Shown here: piece after piece, positions 1 to 9,162 of the stretch
How the letters are laid out: the number at the start of each line of letters is the position of its first letter
Numbering within the stretch: position 1 is the stretch's first letter
Origin: Actinomyces haliotis
GTDB lineage: Bacteria; Actinomycetota; Actinomycetes; Actinomycetales; Actinomycetaceae
Direction: 5' to 3'
NCBI RefSeq assembly: GCF_015355765.1
Contig: NZ_JACWNA010000003.1
Coordinates: forward strand, 118,419 to 182,418
Length of the DNA: 64,000 nt
Made by a program: the position numbers and the translations under genes
The notes under the pieces: model-generated
What the model was told of the DNA's origin: nothing
Databases searched by the model: none
What the model saw: only the letters and a program-made list of their open reading frames with translations

Positions 1-1005
1 ATCGGCGAGGAGCCCCGCGTCGCTGTCGAGGAGGGTGTCCTCGATGCGCTGCCACGTGCGGTGGTCGAGGGTGAGCAGGCGCTCCGCGTCCGCGAGCGCA
101 GCCGTTCCCGCCTCGACGCCGACGACGTGGGTCCCCTTGTCCCCCATCGCTTCGTGCCAGCTCACCGGGACGGGTGCCGAGGTGGGGTCGGCCGCGGCCG
201 GGCCGAGGAGGAGTCGCAGGGCGGCGATGCGGTCGTCGTCGTCCTCATCGACCTCGAGCGCCTGGGCGCGGGCCGTCCCGGGTGGGACGGGAAGTGCGGT
301 GATGACGGTCTCGTGCGGCCAGCCGGGGTCGAGGAAGGCGAGGTGCTCGCCGTGCTCGAAGGTGCCGAGCTCGAGGACGCGCGTCGCGCGCACGGGAGCC
401 TCGGCCTGTTTCCGGGCGACGAAGGCGGCCCACGCCACGGGGTCGGAGTCGTCGACGTCGTCGTCGGACTCGAGCGTCTCCTCCCAGACGGCCTCGCGGG
501 CCCACCCGTCCTGGAAGATCGCGTCGAGGTTGGGGTTCTCGTCCTCCTCGGGGTCGGCGAGCGGAGCGAACTCGCTGAGGGAGGCAAGACGGTCCTCGAG
601 CTGCTGCGGCTCGGTGAGGAGGGAGTCGGGGTCGTCGAGGTACTCCCGGATCGCTCCGAGCCGCCAGTCGCCGTCGACGAGGCTGAGGGCGGCCTCGATG
701 TAGGCGGTGAGACCGGCCGACCGGGTCATCCGTGCAACCGCCGCCGAACCGTACTCGAGGACGGACGTGATCGTGATCGAGCTCAGCGCGAAGAGGGGCG
801 GCGTGGCGAACCCGTTCGCGTCCGTCCGCGCCCCGCCGCAGCGGTTCGCCGCGTCGACCTGCGCGAGCGCCTCTCGCCACGCGGTGAAGGCGTCGCGATC
901 CTTGACACGACGGCTGGAGAAGAGCGGCGCGACCTGGTCGTGGGCTCGCTCGAAGTCCTGGAGGTAGATGTTGAGGCGATCGGTCGGAGTGGCTGCGACG
1001 GGCAT
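1..1005 (-). CDS. DUF4241-like protein, 3' end outside the window
   Basis: An open frame of 335 codons runs from ATG at 1005 off the left edge, so the C-terminus is missing. AGGAGG lies just upstream of the ATG. Residues 1 to about 205 are a mixed, acidic region I do not recognise. From about 207 the pattern LELGTFEHGEHLAFLDP, then a D-D-R-I-A-A-L-R-L strand and VGVEAGTAAL near residue 300, resembles DUF4241 proteins (a G-x-x-x-V-x-x-G-x-L-x-x-x-DP start and a GVDAGT-like motif). The function of that family is unknown to me. The domain call is from memory of the pattern. Confidence 0.6.
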   Translation of the reverse strand, partial: MPVAATPTDRLNIYLQDFERAHDQVAPLFSSRRVKDRDAFTAWREALAQVDAANRCGGARTDANGFATPPLFALSSITITSVLEYGSAAVARMTRSAGLTAYIEAALSLVDGDWRLGAIREYLDDPDSLLTEPQQLEDRLASLSEFAPLADPEEDENPNLDAIFQDGWAREAVWEETLESDDDVDDSDPVAWAAFVARKQAEAPVRATRVLELGTFEHGEHLAFLDPGWPHETVITALPVPPGTARAQALEVDEDDDDRIAALRLLLGPAAADPTSAPVPVSWHEAMGDKGTHVVGVEAGTAALADAERLLTLDHRTWQRIEDTLLDSDAGLLAD

Positions 1006-1340
1006 GGGGCCTCCTGTTCAGCGGTGGACCAGATGATCGTGGCACGGCCCTCGGACGCGAGCCGTACCCGAGGGAGGGGACTCCTCCCCTGTGCTGGTGC
1101 GTGGCCGCAGGGCTCCCCCGTTCCGTGTGCGCTCGGTGCCCCGGTGCTCAACACGCTTCTCGACCCCCTGCCCCGGGTCCATCGCCCTGGGGCTGTGTGC
1201 GGAGAACCGCTGGCTGAGCCGTAGGACCCGACGGTCACGATCCGACGACGACCTCGACGACGCCGCGTCGACGGACCTGTCCACGAACGAGGGCGACGCT
1301 AGCATGCCAGTGCCCACCCCCACGTCCTGGAGCTGAACCC
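1006..1340. other. Intergenic region between divergent genes
   Basis: This 335-bp gap separates the DUF4241-like gene (minus) from the lipoprotein gene (plus). I see a short GC hairpin near 1070-1095 and a TAGCAT -10-like hexamer at 1300-1305, about 36 nt before the lipoprotein start. Nothing else is convincing; the open frames here are GC-rich shadows. Confidence 0.5.
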
Positions 1341-2417
1341 GTGACTCCCCGCCGCTCCCCTCTTCCTCTCCTCCTTGCTGCCTCGCTCCTGCCGCTGGGC
1401 GCCTGCTCGCAGGGTTCCGACGCCGCAGGCTCAGCCGCAGCCACCACCGCGAGCGCGACCACGGCGGCGCCCCAGTCCACGCCCGCGGGAGCCACCCCGT
1501 CCCCGACCGCCGAGCCGACCCCGTCGGCGACCCGCAGCAGCGCGCCGGCGCCGAGCCACGACACCCTGCGCAACGCGACCCTCCAGCTCCCCGAGGGCTG
1601 CAAGGCGGACACGCCCGTGACCTTCGCGGACGGCCTGTACACGTCCGAGTCCGGCGTCAGCTACTTCGACGTCAGGATGGCGGACGCCGGCGACGCCGTC
1701 GTCACGGTCAACGGGACGCAGGCGCGCGCCGTGGCCTTCTCCTGCACCGCCGGTGACGGTGCCGGCGGCGCGATCGGCCTCTACGACGCCGACCTCAAGC
1801 TCATCGGCCAGCACGCCATGCAGCCGCTCGGATCGGGCGTCACCGACTCCGTCCTCGCCGCAGCCGTGCCCAGCACAGAGATGAACTGGTACCCCGTGGC
1901 ACTCGAGGCCGGAAGCACCCCGGGCAGCCTCCACGCGACGTGGAGCGCCTACGGCCAGATGGCCGACAGCGACGCGGCGTTCCCCGCGGGCTCGACGCTC
2001 GACGACCTCGAGGCGGACCTCACGTGGAAGGGCTCGGACGTCACGGTCTCGGACCCGGTCCTGCACAGCCCGCTCGTCGCTCTCACCTCGGTCATCGACC
2101 AGCTCCACGCCGGCACCTCTCCCTCGCAGATCAGCGCGATCGACCCGGGCGCCGTCGAGGCCCTCACGAGCCAGGACCTGCCGATCGACGGGAAGTCCTC
2201 CGCCGACCTGCTGTCCACGATGAGCGTCACCGACACGGGTTCGTGCCAGGCCGGCGACGACGTGGCGGAGACGACCGGAGCCGACGCGGCCGCCTCGACG
2301 ACCTTCATCTGCACGATCTCCGGAGGCGGTCAGGGCGAGCTCGGGGTCTCGGCCACCGCGCGCCGCGACGCACCCGGTCAGTACGTCCTCACGTACCTCC
2401 ACGTGATCACCGGCTGA
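1341..2417 (+). CDS. Secreted lipoprotein of unknown function
   Basis: The 358-residue product starts at GTG 1341, with GGAG about 9 nt upstream. It has a lipoprotein signal: an R-R pair at 4-5, a leucine-rich core, then lipobox LGAC with the lipidated cysteine at residue 22. About 50 residues of A/S/T/P linker follow (the wall-spanning type) and then a folded domain with cysteines near 85, 135, 300 and 326 that could pair outside the cell. The mature domain matches no family I know. It is probably anchored to the outer face of the membrane. It stands alone, 65 bp before the helicase gene. Confidence 0.8.
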   Translation: MTPRRSPLPLLLAASLLPLGACSQGSDAAGSAAATTASATTAAPQSTPAGATPSPTAEPTPSATRSSAPAPSHDTLRNATLQLPEGCKADTPVTFADGLYTSESGVSYFDVRMADAGDAVVTVNGTQARAVAFSCTAGDGAGGAIGLYDADLKLIGQHAMQPLGSGVTDSVLAAAVPSTEMNWYPVALEAGSTPGSLHATWSAYGQMADSDAAFPAGSTLDDLEADLTWKGSDVTVSDPVLHSPLVALTSVIDQLHAGTSPSQISAIDPGAVEALTSQDLPIDGKSSADLLSTMSVTDTGSCQAGDDVAETTGADAAASTTFICTISGGGQGELGVSATARRDAPGQYVLTYLHVITG

Positions 2418-2482
2418 GCCCCGCTCGGGTCCAGCCGACCGCGGCTCGGCTCGATGTCGTGGCCGTGTGCGAGCATGGCGCC

Positions 2483-5194
2483 ATGGCCCCCTCCCCCTCA
2501 GGCTCCTCCGTCACGCCGGCCCTCAACGCGCTGCTCGACTCCCTCATCCCCGCCGATGACCCGGAGCGCGTCCCGGAGCCCGAGGAGGTCTACCTCGCCT
2601 TCAGCGAGTGGGCGGAGTCCACGGGCCGGCCGCTCTACCCGCACCAGGACGAGGCGCTCTCGGAGATCCTCGCGGGCCACCACGTCATCGCCGCCACCCC
2701 GACCGGCTCGGGCAAGTCGATGATCGCGCTCGCCGCGCACACCGCCTCACTGGCGCGCGGTGGCCGCTCCTACTACACGGCTCCCCTCAAGGCGCTCGTG
2801 AGCGAGAAGTTCTTCGAGCTCGTCCGCCTCTTCGGCGCGGAGAACGTCGGCATGGTCACCGGCGACACCTCCATCAACGCGGCCGCCCCCATCATCTGCT
2901 GCACGCAGGAGATCCTCGCGAACCAGTCGCTGCGCGAGGGTGAGAACATGGACGTCGACTCCGTCGTCATGGACGAGTTCCACTACTACGCGGACCCGCA
3001 GCGCGGCTGGGCCTGGCAGGTCCCCCTCCTCGAGCTCCCGCAGGCGCAGATGGTCCTGCTCTCCGCGACGCTCGGCGACGTCACCTTCTTCGTGCGCGAC
3101 ATCGAGGAGCGCACCGGCCGGGAGGTCGCCGTCGTCGACGCCGCCGTCCGCCCCGTCCCCCTCGAGATGGAGTACGTCGTCGAGCCCATCGCTGAGCTCC
3201 TCAAGCGCCTCGTCCAGCAGGACAAGGCCCCCGTCTACGTCGTCCATTTCTCCCAGAAGGAGGCCGTGGAGCGGGCCACCTCGCTGCTGTCGGTCGACCT
3301 CGTGAGCAAGGAGCGAAAGGCGGCGGTGGCTGAGGCCCTCGGGTCCTTCCGCTTCGGCGGTGGCTTCGGTGCGACGCTCTCGCGCCTCCTGCGCGCCGGG
3401 ATCGGCGTCCACCACGCCGGGATGCTGCCCCGCTACCGCCGCCTCGTCGAGCGGCTCGCGCGCGCCGGGCTCCTCGCCGTCATCTGCGGCACGGACACGC
3501 TCGGCGTCGGGATCAACGTGCCGATCCGTTCGGTCGTCCTCACCAGCCTCGTCAAGTTCGACGGCTCCAAGGAGCGCCACCTCACCGCCCGCGAGTTCCA
3601 CCAGATCGCTGGGCGCGCCGGCCGCGCCGGCTTCGACACTCGCGGCTACGTCAGCGTCCAGGCTCCCGAGCACGTCATCGAGAACGCGAAGGCCCTGGCC
3701 AAGGCCGGCGACGACGAGCGCAGGCGCCGCAGGATCGTGCGCAAGAAGGCCCCCGAGGGCCGCGTCAACTGGACGGACAAGACCTTCGAGCGACTGCGCG
3801 ACGCCGCCCCGGAGACTCTGACGAGCCAGTTCCAGGTGACGACGACGATGGTGCTCAACCTCATGGAGCGGGGCGGGGACCCGGTGGCCGCCATGAGCGA
3901 CCTCCTCGACCGTGTCCACGAGCCCGCCGCGCAGCGCCGTGTCCACGTGCGCCGCGCGGTCAAGATCTACCAGTCCCTGCGCACCGCCGGCGTCCTCGAG
4001 CACGTCTCCTCCGCGCAGGCCGAGCAGGACGGGCGGCCCCGGCTGCGCCTCGCCGTCGACCTCCCCGACGACTTCGCGCTCAACCAGCCGCTCGCCCCCT
4101 TCGGGCTCGCGGCCATGGACCTGCTCAACCCCGAGTCCCCCGAGCACACCGTCGACGTCGTCAGCGTCGTCGAGTCCACGCTCGACGACCCCCGCCCGCT
4201 CCTGTACGCCCAGCAGCGTCAGGCCCGCGGCGCGGCGATCGCCGCGATGAAGGCCGAGGGACTCGACTACGACCAGCGCATGGAGGCCCTCGAGGAGGTG
4301 ACCTGGCCGCAGCCGCTCAAGGAGCTCCTGGAGCCGGCCCTCGAGATGTACAAGAAGTCGAACCCGTGGATCGCCGAGTACGAGCTGCGGCCCAAGTCCG
4401 TCGTCCGCGACATGGTCGAGGCGGCGATGACCTTCTCCGACCTCGTCTCCCGCTACGAGCTCGGGCGCTCCGAGGGCGTCGTGCTGCGCTATCTCACCGA
4501 CGCTTACCGGGCACTGCGTCAGGTCGTCCCCGACGAGCACCGGACCGAGGACGTCGAGGCCGTCATCGAGTGGCTCGGCGGCCTCGTGCGCGCCGTCGAC
4601 TCCTCGCTCCTGGACGAGTGGGAGGCGCTCGGCGCCGCCCAGAACGGTGACGCCGAGGCCGGCGCGGCGCTCCTCGAGGGCGACCGCCCCGGTGAGGACG
4701 ACTCGGTCGGAGTCGAGCGGGCCTTCGGCGCCGACGCGGACGGGCACGTCGCCTTCTCCCGCAACCTCCACCGCTTCCGCGTGGCCGTCCGCAAGGAGAT
4801 GTGGCGGCGCGTCGAGCTCATGGCGCTCGACGACGTCGAGGGGCTCGGCCGCCTGGACAGGGCCTCGGGCTGGGGAGAGGACCGCTGGGACGAGGCGCTG
4901 GGCCGCTACTGGGACGAGTACGACTGGGTCGGCACCGACAACGCGGCCCGGGCGGCCGCCCTCGCACCGCTCAACGAGTCGCCCGACGCCTCGGACCTCG
5001 CAGCGGCCGGTGTCTCGGACCGCCTGATCGAGGTGCTGGAGAGGTCGGGCCGGAAGGTCTGGCTGGCGACCCAGGTCATCGAGGACCCTGACGGGGACCA
5101 CGACTGGCGGCTCGTCGGCCTCGTGGACCTCGCCGAGTGCGACGAGGCGGACAGGGCGATCGTCCACCTCCTCAAGGTCGGCCCGCAGGGCTGA
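2483..5194 (+). CDS. DEAD/DEAH-box RNA helicase, Ski2-like, with C-terminal DUF3516-type region
   Basis: The 903-residue product is a superfamily 2 helicase. Visible motifs are Walker A ATPTGSGKS near 71-79, DEFHYY (motif II) near 164, SATLGD (motif III) near 195, HAGMLPRYRR near 310, TDTLGVGINVP near 337, and motif VI QIAGRAGRAGFD near 374. The second half, 430-903, is the long helical region seen in actinobacterial helicases annotated with DUF3516. The frame stays open far upstream, but it overlaps the lipoprotein gene there, so ATG 2483 is chosen; GAGCAT 6 nt before it may be a weak -10 for a leaderless message. The role is presumably RNA remodelling or turnover (inference). Confidence 0.9.
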   Translation: MAPSPSGSSVTPALNALLDSLIPADDPERVPEPEEVYLAFSEWAESTGRPLYPHQDEALSEILAGHHVIAATPTGSGKSMIALAAHTASLARGGRSYYTAPLKALVSEKFFELVRLFGAENVGMVTGDTSINAAAPIICCTQEILANQSLREGENMDVDSVVMDEFHYYADPQRGWAWQVPLLELPQAQMVLLSATLGDVTFFVRDIEERTGREVAVVDAAVRPVPLEMEYVVEPIAELLKRLVQQDKAPVYVVHFSQKEAVERATSLLSVDLVSKERKAAVAEALGSFRFGGGFGATLSRLLRAGIGVHHAGMLPRYRRLVERLARAGLLAVICGTDTLGVGINVPIRSVVLTSLVKFDGSKERHLTAREFHQIAGRAGRAGFDTRGYVSVQAPEHVIENAKALAKAGDDERRRRRIVRKKAPEGRVNWTDKTFERLRDAAPETLTSQFQVTTTMVLNLMERGGDPVAAMSDLLDRVHEPAAQRRVHVRRAVKIYQSLRTAGVLEHVSSAQAEQDGRPRLRLAVDLPDDFALNQPLAPFGLAAMDLLNPESPEHTVDVVSVVESTLDDPRPLLYAQQRQARGAAIAAMKAEGLDYDQRMEALEEVTWPQPLKELLEPALEMYKKSNPWIAEYELRPKSVVRDMVEAAMTFSDLVSRYELGRSEGVVLRYLTDAYRALRQVVPDEHRTEDVEAVIEWLGGLVRAVDSSLLDEWEALGAAQNGDAEAGAALLEGDRPGEDDSVGVERAFGADADGHVAFSRNLHRFRVAVRKEMWRRVELMALDDVEGLGRLDRASGWGEDRWDEALGRYWDEYDWVGTDNAARAAALAPLNESPDASDLAAAGVSDRLIEVLERSGRKVWLATQVIEDPDGDHDWRLVGLVDLAECDEADRAIVHLLKVGPQG

Positions 5195-5267
5195 GCACGC
5201 CCCTCGGTCCCGGGACCTGCCCCGTCCCACGAGGGAGGCGCGAAACACGCCGAAGAGGGCCCGCCGC

Positions 5268-5273
5268 TAGCCT
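5268..5273 (+). promoter_or_regulatory. -10 box of a leaderless transcript (TSUP gene)
   Basis: TAGCCT lies exactly 6 nt before the GTG at 5280, so transcription would start at or next to the start codon. No Shine-Dalgarno sequence is present. Confidence 0.55.
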
Positions 5274-5279
5274 GCCCGC

Positions 5280-6110
5280 GTGATCCCCGCACTCCTTCCC
5301 CAGGTCCTCGGCTCCGACGTCGGCGGGCTCCTCGGCGTCCCTGCACTCACGCCCGGGACGGCGCTGCTCCTCCTCGCCGCGGCCACCCTCGCCGGGTGGG
5401 TCGACGCGATCGTCGGAGGCGGCGGGCTCATCCAGCTCCCCGCGATCCTCCTCGTCCCCGGCCTCGCCCCCGTCCACGCCATCGCGACGAACAAGGCCTC
5501 ATCGGCCATGGGCACGACAGCGGCCGCGACCACCTACCGGCGCAGGGTCGGCTTCCCGAGCGGCGTCGCCCCCGCCGCGGCGCTCGCCTTCGTCGGCTCG
5601 ATGGCCGGCGCGGTCGTCGCCACCCGGCTGCCCACCGAGGTCCTCACCCCGATCATCATCGTCGCACTGGCCGTGGTCCTCCTCATCACGGTCCTCAAGC
5701 CCTCCGCCTTCGCGGCCGACCGCGAGCGCCCGATCCTCCCGCACAGAAGGGCCCTCCTGCGGGGCTGCGCCATCGGTGCCGTCGTCGGCCTCTACGACGG
5801 CGTCATGGGGCCGGGCACCGGGTCCTTCCTCGTGCTCGGCTTCATCCTGCTCGTCGGCCTCGACGCGCTGCGGGCCACGGCGATGACAAAGGCCGTCAAC
5901 CTCGCGACGAACCTGGGGGCGCTCATCCTCTTCGCCGTCGCGGGCGCGGTGCAGTGGCGCCTCGGCCTCCTCATGGGCTGCTTCAACATGCTCGGCGGGT
6001 TGCTCGGGGCCCGCACGGCGACCCGCTTCGGCGCGGGCTTCGTGCGGATCGTCCTCATCGTCGTCGTCGTGGCGCTGCTCGTGAAGCTCGTGCTCCAGGT
6101 CCTCGGCTGA
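5280..6110 (+). CDS. TSUP-family (TauE/SafE) membrane transporter
   Basis: The 276-residue polytopic protein has about eight hydrophobic segments in two halves. The first half carries GWVDAIVGGGGLIQLPAILL, the TauE/SafE signature, and the second half repeats it as GLYDGVMGPGTGSFL. The family (PF01925) exports sulfite, sulfoacetate or related organosulfur anions; the substrate here cannot be read from sequence. The GTG start is supported by a -10 hexamer 6 nt upstream. It is monocistronic, 37 bp from the convergent mmuM gene. Confidence 0.88.
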   Translation: MIPALLPQVLGSDVGGLLGVPALTPGTALLLLAAATLAGWVDAIVGGGGLIQLPAILLVPGLAPVHAIATNKASSAMGTTAAATTYRRRVGFPSGVAPAAALAFVGSMAGAVVATRLPTEVLTPIIIVALAVVLLITVLKPSAFAADRERPILPHRRALLRGCAIGAVVGLYDGVMGPGTGSFLVLGFILLVGLDALRATAMTKAVNLATNLGALILFAVAGAVQWRLGLLMGCFNMLGGLLGARTATRFGAGFVRIVLIVVVVALLVKLVLQVLG

Positions 6111-6147
6111 CGGAGCGCGCTGCGCGACCGGGCCGAGTTCCCGGCGC

Positions 6148-7092
6148 TCAGCGGCGCGCCGCGACCGATCCTGCGAGGGCGCGCGTGTCGGCGGGCGTCG
6201 TGCGGCAGCAGCCGCCCAGCAGTCCCACGCCGGAGTCGAGCCACGAGTCGGCGGAGGCCGTGAAGCGCTCGTGGGCGCTCGCCTCGATCCACGTCTTGCT
6301 CACGGGGTCGTAGGCGTCACCGGCGTTGGGGTAGGCGACGAGGGGCTTCGAGGTCGCCGAGCGCAGCACCTCGAGGGCCGGGGCGACGACCTCGGGTGCG
6401 ACGCAGTTGAGCCCGACGGCGAGGACCGCGTCCTCCCCGACCGCCCAGGCGGCCGCCTCCCTCAGCGGGGTGTCGTCGGCGAGGTGGGCGCCGTCGGGTC
6501 GTACCTGGAAGGAGACCCAGCAGCGGGCGGCCGGCACGGTCTCGCCCATCCACCCGACGACGGCGACGGCCTCGTCGAGCCGCGGCATCGTCTCGAGCCC
6601 GAAGTCGGTGAGCCCCTCGCCCGCGAGCGCCTCGAGGCGCGGGCGGTGCACGGCCGCGAGCCGCTCCGGCGTCGGGTGGTAGTCGCCGGTGTACTCCGAG
6701 CCGTCGGCGAGGTACGCGCCGTAGGGACCGATCCCGCCGGCGACGGCGACGCGGTCCCCGGGGCGCTCGCGCTCCCAGTCGGCCGCGGTGTCGAGCGCGA
6801 GCCGGGCGGAGCCGGCGATCGCGCGCCGGGCGTCGTCGGCGCTCATGCCGGCGGCCTCGAAGGCGGGCACGCTCGCCTGGTAGGAGGCGGTGGTCAGCAC
6901 CCGAGCCCCGGCGGCCAGGTAGTCGCGGTGGACGGCGGCGACGGCGTCGGGCTCGGTGAGCAGGGCGAGAGCCGACCACAGGGAGTGGCGGGTGTCGACG
7001 CCGCGGGCGTCGAGCTCGGTGCCCATGGCGCCGTCGAGGACGACGGGGCCATCGGCGAGCAGGTCGGCCAGGGAGGAGTCGGAGCGCCGCAT
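6148..7092 (-). CDS. mmuM: Homocysteine S-methyltransferase
   Basis: The 314-residue enzyme transfers a methyl group from S-methylmethionine (or SAM) to homocysteine, giving methionine. It has the N-terminal DGAMGTELDARG signature near 20-31 and all three expected zinc cysteines: Cys230 in GLNC and Cys295/Cys296 in LGGCC. The start at ATG 7092 is chosen over an in-frame extension because TACGGT sits 6 nt upstream (leaderless). It is divergent from the permease at 7142 with 49 bp between starts; the pair forms the S-methylmethionine uptake and use module known as mmuP-mmuM in E. coli, where they are co-directional. Confidence 0.92.
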   Translation of the reverse strand: MRRSDSSLADLLADGPVVLDGAMGTELDARGVDTRHSLWSALALLTEPDAVAAVHRDYLAAGARVLTTASYQASVPAFEAAGMSADDARRAIAGSARLALDTAADWERERPGDRVAVAGGIGPYGAYLADGSEYTGDYHPTPERLAAVHRPRLEALAGEGLTDFGLETMPRLDEAVAVVGWMGETVPAARCWVSFQVRPDGAHLADDTPLREAAAWAVGEDAVLAVGLNCVAPEVVAPALEVLRSATSKPLVAYPNAGDAYDPVSKTWIEASAHERFTASADSWLDSGVGLLGGCCRTTPADTRALAGSVAARR

Positions 7093-7098
7093 GCCGGA

Positions 7099-7104
7099 AC
7101 CGTA
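7099..7104 (-). promoter_or_regulatory. -10 box of a leaderless transcript (mmuM)
   Basis: TACGGT on the minus strand, 6 nt before ATG 7092. It lies back to back with the mmuP -10 box at 7128-7133. Confidence 0.5.
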
Positions 7105-7127
7105 CCGAGTGGGCCCCGCCACCCGTC

Positions 7128-7133
7128 TAGCGT
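7128..7133 (+). promoter_or_regulatory. -10 box of a short-leader transcript (mmuP)
   Basis: TAGCGT, 8 nt before ATG 7142. The two divergent -10 boxes are 23 bp apart, so the promoters overlap and may exclude each other. Confidence 0.5.
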
Positions 7134-7141
7134 GACCGCCC

Positions 7142-8587
7142 ATGGAACCCACCTCCGCGGAGCGCCCTGGCTCCGTGCTCCCAGCGTCCCCCGCATCCGC
7201 CGACGTGCCCGCTCACGAGGGCCGTGCCCGGGCACTCGAGCGCCGCATGACGAGCCGCCACCTCATGATGATCTCCTTCGGAGGCGTCATCGGCACCGGT
7301 CTGTTCCTCTCGACCGGCTACACGGTGAACCAGACCGGTCCGGTCGGCACGATCCTCGCCTACGGCGTCGGCGCTGTCATCGTCTACCTCGTCATGCTGT
7401 GCCTGGGGGAGCTGAGCGTCGCGATGCCCTTCACGGGCGCCTTCCACGTCTACGCGACCCGCTTCCTCGGGCCCGCGACGGGCTTCGTGACGGCCGTCCT
7501 GTACTGGCTCACCTGGACGGTCGCGCTGGGCAGCGAGTTCACGGGTGCGGCCATGATCATGAAGGGCTGGTTCCCCACGACCCCGACGTGGATGTGGGCC
7601 GCCCTCTTCATCGCGCTCGTCCTCGCGCTCAACGTGACGAGCGTGCGCGTCTTCGCGGAGGCGGAAACCTTCCTGTCCTCCGTCAAGGTGGCGGCGATCC
7701 TCATCTTCATCGTCATGGGCGCGCTCGCCATCGTCGGCGTCATCCCCTACGAGGGCTACTCCTCGGCGCCCGGGCTGCACAACCTCACCGCCGACGGGCT
7801 GTTCCCCAGGGGCCTCGGCGCGGTGTTCACGACGATGCTCGCGGTGAACTTCGCCTTCTCGGGCACCGAGCTCATCGGCATCACGGCCGGCGAGACGGCC
7901 GAGCCCGGCCGGACCATCCCGAGGGCGATCCGGGCGACGCTCGCTCGCCTCATCCTGTTCTTCATCGGCTCCATCACCGTCATGTCCTGCCTCATCCCGT
8001 GGCGCAGCGCGGGCGTGGAGCAGAGCCCCTTCGTCACGGTCTTCCACGCGATGGGCGTGCCCTACGCGGGCACGATCATGAACGTCGTCATCCTCACCGC
8101 GATCCTCTCGGCGGCGAACTCCGGCCTCTACGCCTCGACCCGCATGCTCTGGTCGCTCGCGAACGAGGGGACGGTGCCGCGCTCGCTCGCCGCGACGAAC
8201 CGCTTCGGGGTCCCCGCCCGGGCGATGGCCCTGTCGATGGTCGGCGGGCTGGCCGCGCTCCTCACGAGCGTCGTCGCAGCCTCGACCGTCTACATCGTGC
8301 TCGTCTCCGTCTCCGGGCTGGCGGTCGTGCTCGTCTGGGTGGCGATCGCCGCCTCGCACCTGTCCTTCCGACGCCGCTGGCGCGCCGAGGGCCACTCCGA
8401 CGACGAGCTCGGCTACCGAGCACCCGGCTACCCGGCGGTGTCGATCGCGGCACTCGTCGCCTCCGCGCTGTCCTGCGTCCTCATCGTCTTCGACCCCACG
8501 CAGCGTCCGGCCCTGTGGATGACGGCGGCCTTCCTCATCCTCTGCTACGTCGTCGCCTGGGTGCGTCAGGGCCGGGTCTCCGCCTGA
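7142..8587 (+). CDS. mmuP: APC-family amino acid permease, probable S-methylmethionine permease
   Basis: The 481-residue protein has about 40 cytoplasmic residues followed by twelve hydrophobic segments. The first is the APC signature ISFGGVIGTGLFLSTGY. The internal ANSGLYASTRMLWSLA motif is typical of the amino acid transporter family that includes MmuP, AroP and GabP. Pairing with mmuM favours S-methylmethionine as substrate; this is inference from context. The ATG at 7142 follows TAGCGT by 8 nt. Confidence 0.85.
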   Translation: MEPTSAERPGSVLPASPASADVPAHEGRARALERRMTSRHLMMISFGGVIGTGLFLSTGYTVNQTGPVGTILAYGVGAVIVYLVMLCLGELSVAMPFTGAFHVYATRFLGPATGFVTAVLYWLTWTVALGSEFTGAAMIMKGWFPTTPTWMWAALFIALVLALNVTSVRVFAEAETFLSSVKVAAILIFIVMGALAIVGVIPYEGYSSAPGLHNLTADGLFPRGLGAVFTTMLAVNFAFSGTELIGITAGETAEPGRTIPRAIRATLARLILFFIGSITVMSCLIPWRSAGVEQSPFVTVFHAMGVPYAGTIMNVVILTAILSAANSGLYASTRMLWSLANEGTVPRSLAATNRFGVPARAMALSMVGGLAALLTSVVAASTVYIVLVSVSGLAVVLVWVAIAASHLSFRRRWRAEGHSDDELGYRAPGYPAVSIAALVASALSCVLIVFDPTQRPALWMTAAFLILCYVVAWVRQGRVSA

Positions 8588-8616
8588 CGGCGAGGGGCCG
8601 CCCCGGAACCCGCGCG

Positions 8617-8622
8617 TAGGCT
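8617..8622 (+). promoter_or_regulatory. -10 box of a leaderless transcript (ybaK)
   Basis: TAGGCT, 7 nt before ATG 8630, with no ribosome binding site. Confidence 0.5.
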
Positions 8623-8629
8623 CGGCGGT

Positions 8630-9145
8630 ATGGGGAAGAAGAAGGCCTCCAAGGACAAGCACGCGGGCGCGACGCCCGCCATCGCGGCGCTCGACGCGGC
8701 CGGCGTCGCCTACGAGACGGTCACCTACGAGCACGACGACCGCTCCGAGCTCGGCTTCGGGATGGAGGCCGCCGCCAAGCTCGGCGAGGACCCCGCCCAC
8801 CTGCTCAAGACGCTCCTCGTCGGCGAGGGCGGCAAGGCCAAGGTGGTCGGCGTCTGCGTCCTGCCCGCCGACCACCGCCTCGGCCTCAAGGCGGCCGCCC
8901 ACGCCCTCGGGATGAAGAAGGTGGCGCTCATCGAGCCGTCCGCGGCTGAGCGGATCACGGGCTACGTCGTCGGCGGAATCTCCCCGCTGGGCCAGAAGAA
9001 GCGCCTGCCCACCGTCGTCGACGCGAGCGTCGAGGGCGCCGAGCACGTCCTCGTCTCCGGGGGCCGTCGAGGGATGAGCGTCCGCGTGGCGCCGGCCGAC
9101 CTCGTCGCCGTCACCGGCGGCTCCTTCGCCGCCCTCACCGTCTGA
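8630..9145 (+). CDS. ybaK: Cys-tRNA(Pro)/Cys-tRNA(Cys) deacylase, YbaK type
   Basis: The 171-residue protein is a YbaK/EbsC editing domain that hydrolyses mischarged aminoacyl-tRNA, mainly Cys-tRNA(Pro). The expected features are present: an N-terminal lysine-rich stretch, the YEHDDRSELGFGMEAA segment, HLLKTLLV, and the conserved GYVVGGISPLGQKKRLPTVVD core near residues 109-127. Length is normal for the family (about 155-170). It appears monocistronic and leaderless. Confidence 0.93.
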   Translation: MGKKKASKDKHAGATPAIAALDAAGVAYETVTYEHDDRSELGFGMEAAAKLGEDPAHLLKTLLVGEGGKAKVVGVCVLPADHRLGLKAAAHALGMKKVALIEPSAAERITGYVVGGISPLGQKKRLPTVVDASVEGAEHVLVSGGRRGMSVRVAPADLVAVTGGSFAALTV

Positions 9146-9162
9146 GGCTCGCCCCGCCCGGC

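Noticed and set aside
1940..2482. Upstream extension of the Ski2-like helicase by 181 codons
   Set aside because: It overlaps the lipoprotein gene in another frame and encodes Arg-rich low-complexity sequence; the helicase similarity begins after ATG 2483.
7093..7141. SAM or other methionine-related riboswitch between mmuM and mmuP
   Set aside because: The gap is only 49 bp and is filled by the two back-to-back -10 boxes.
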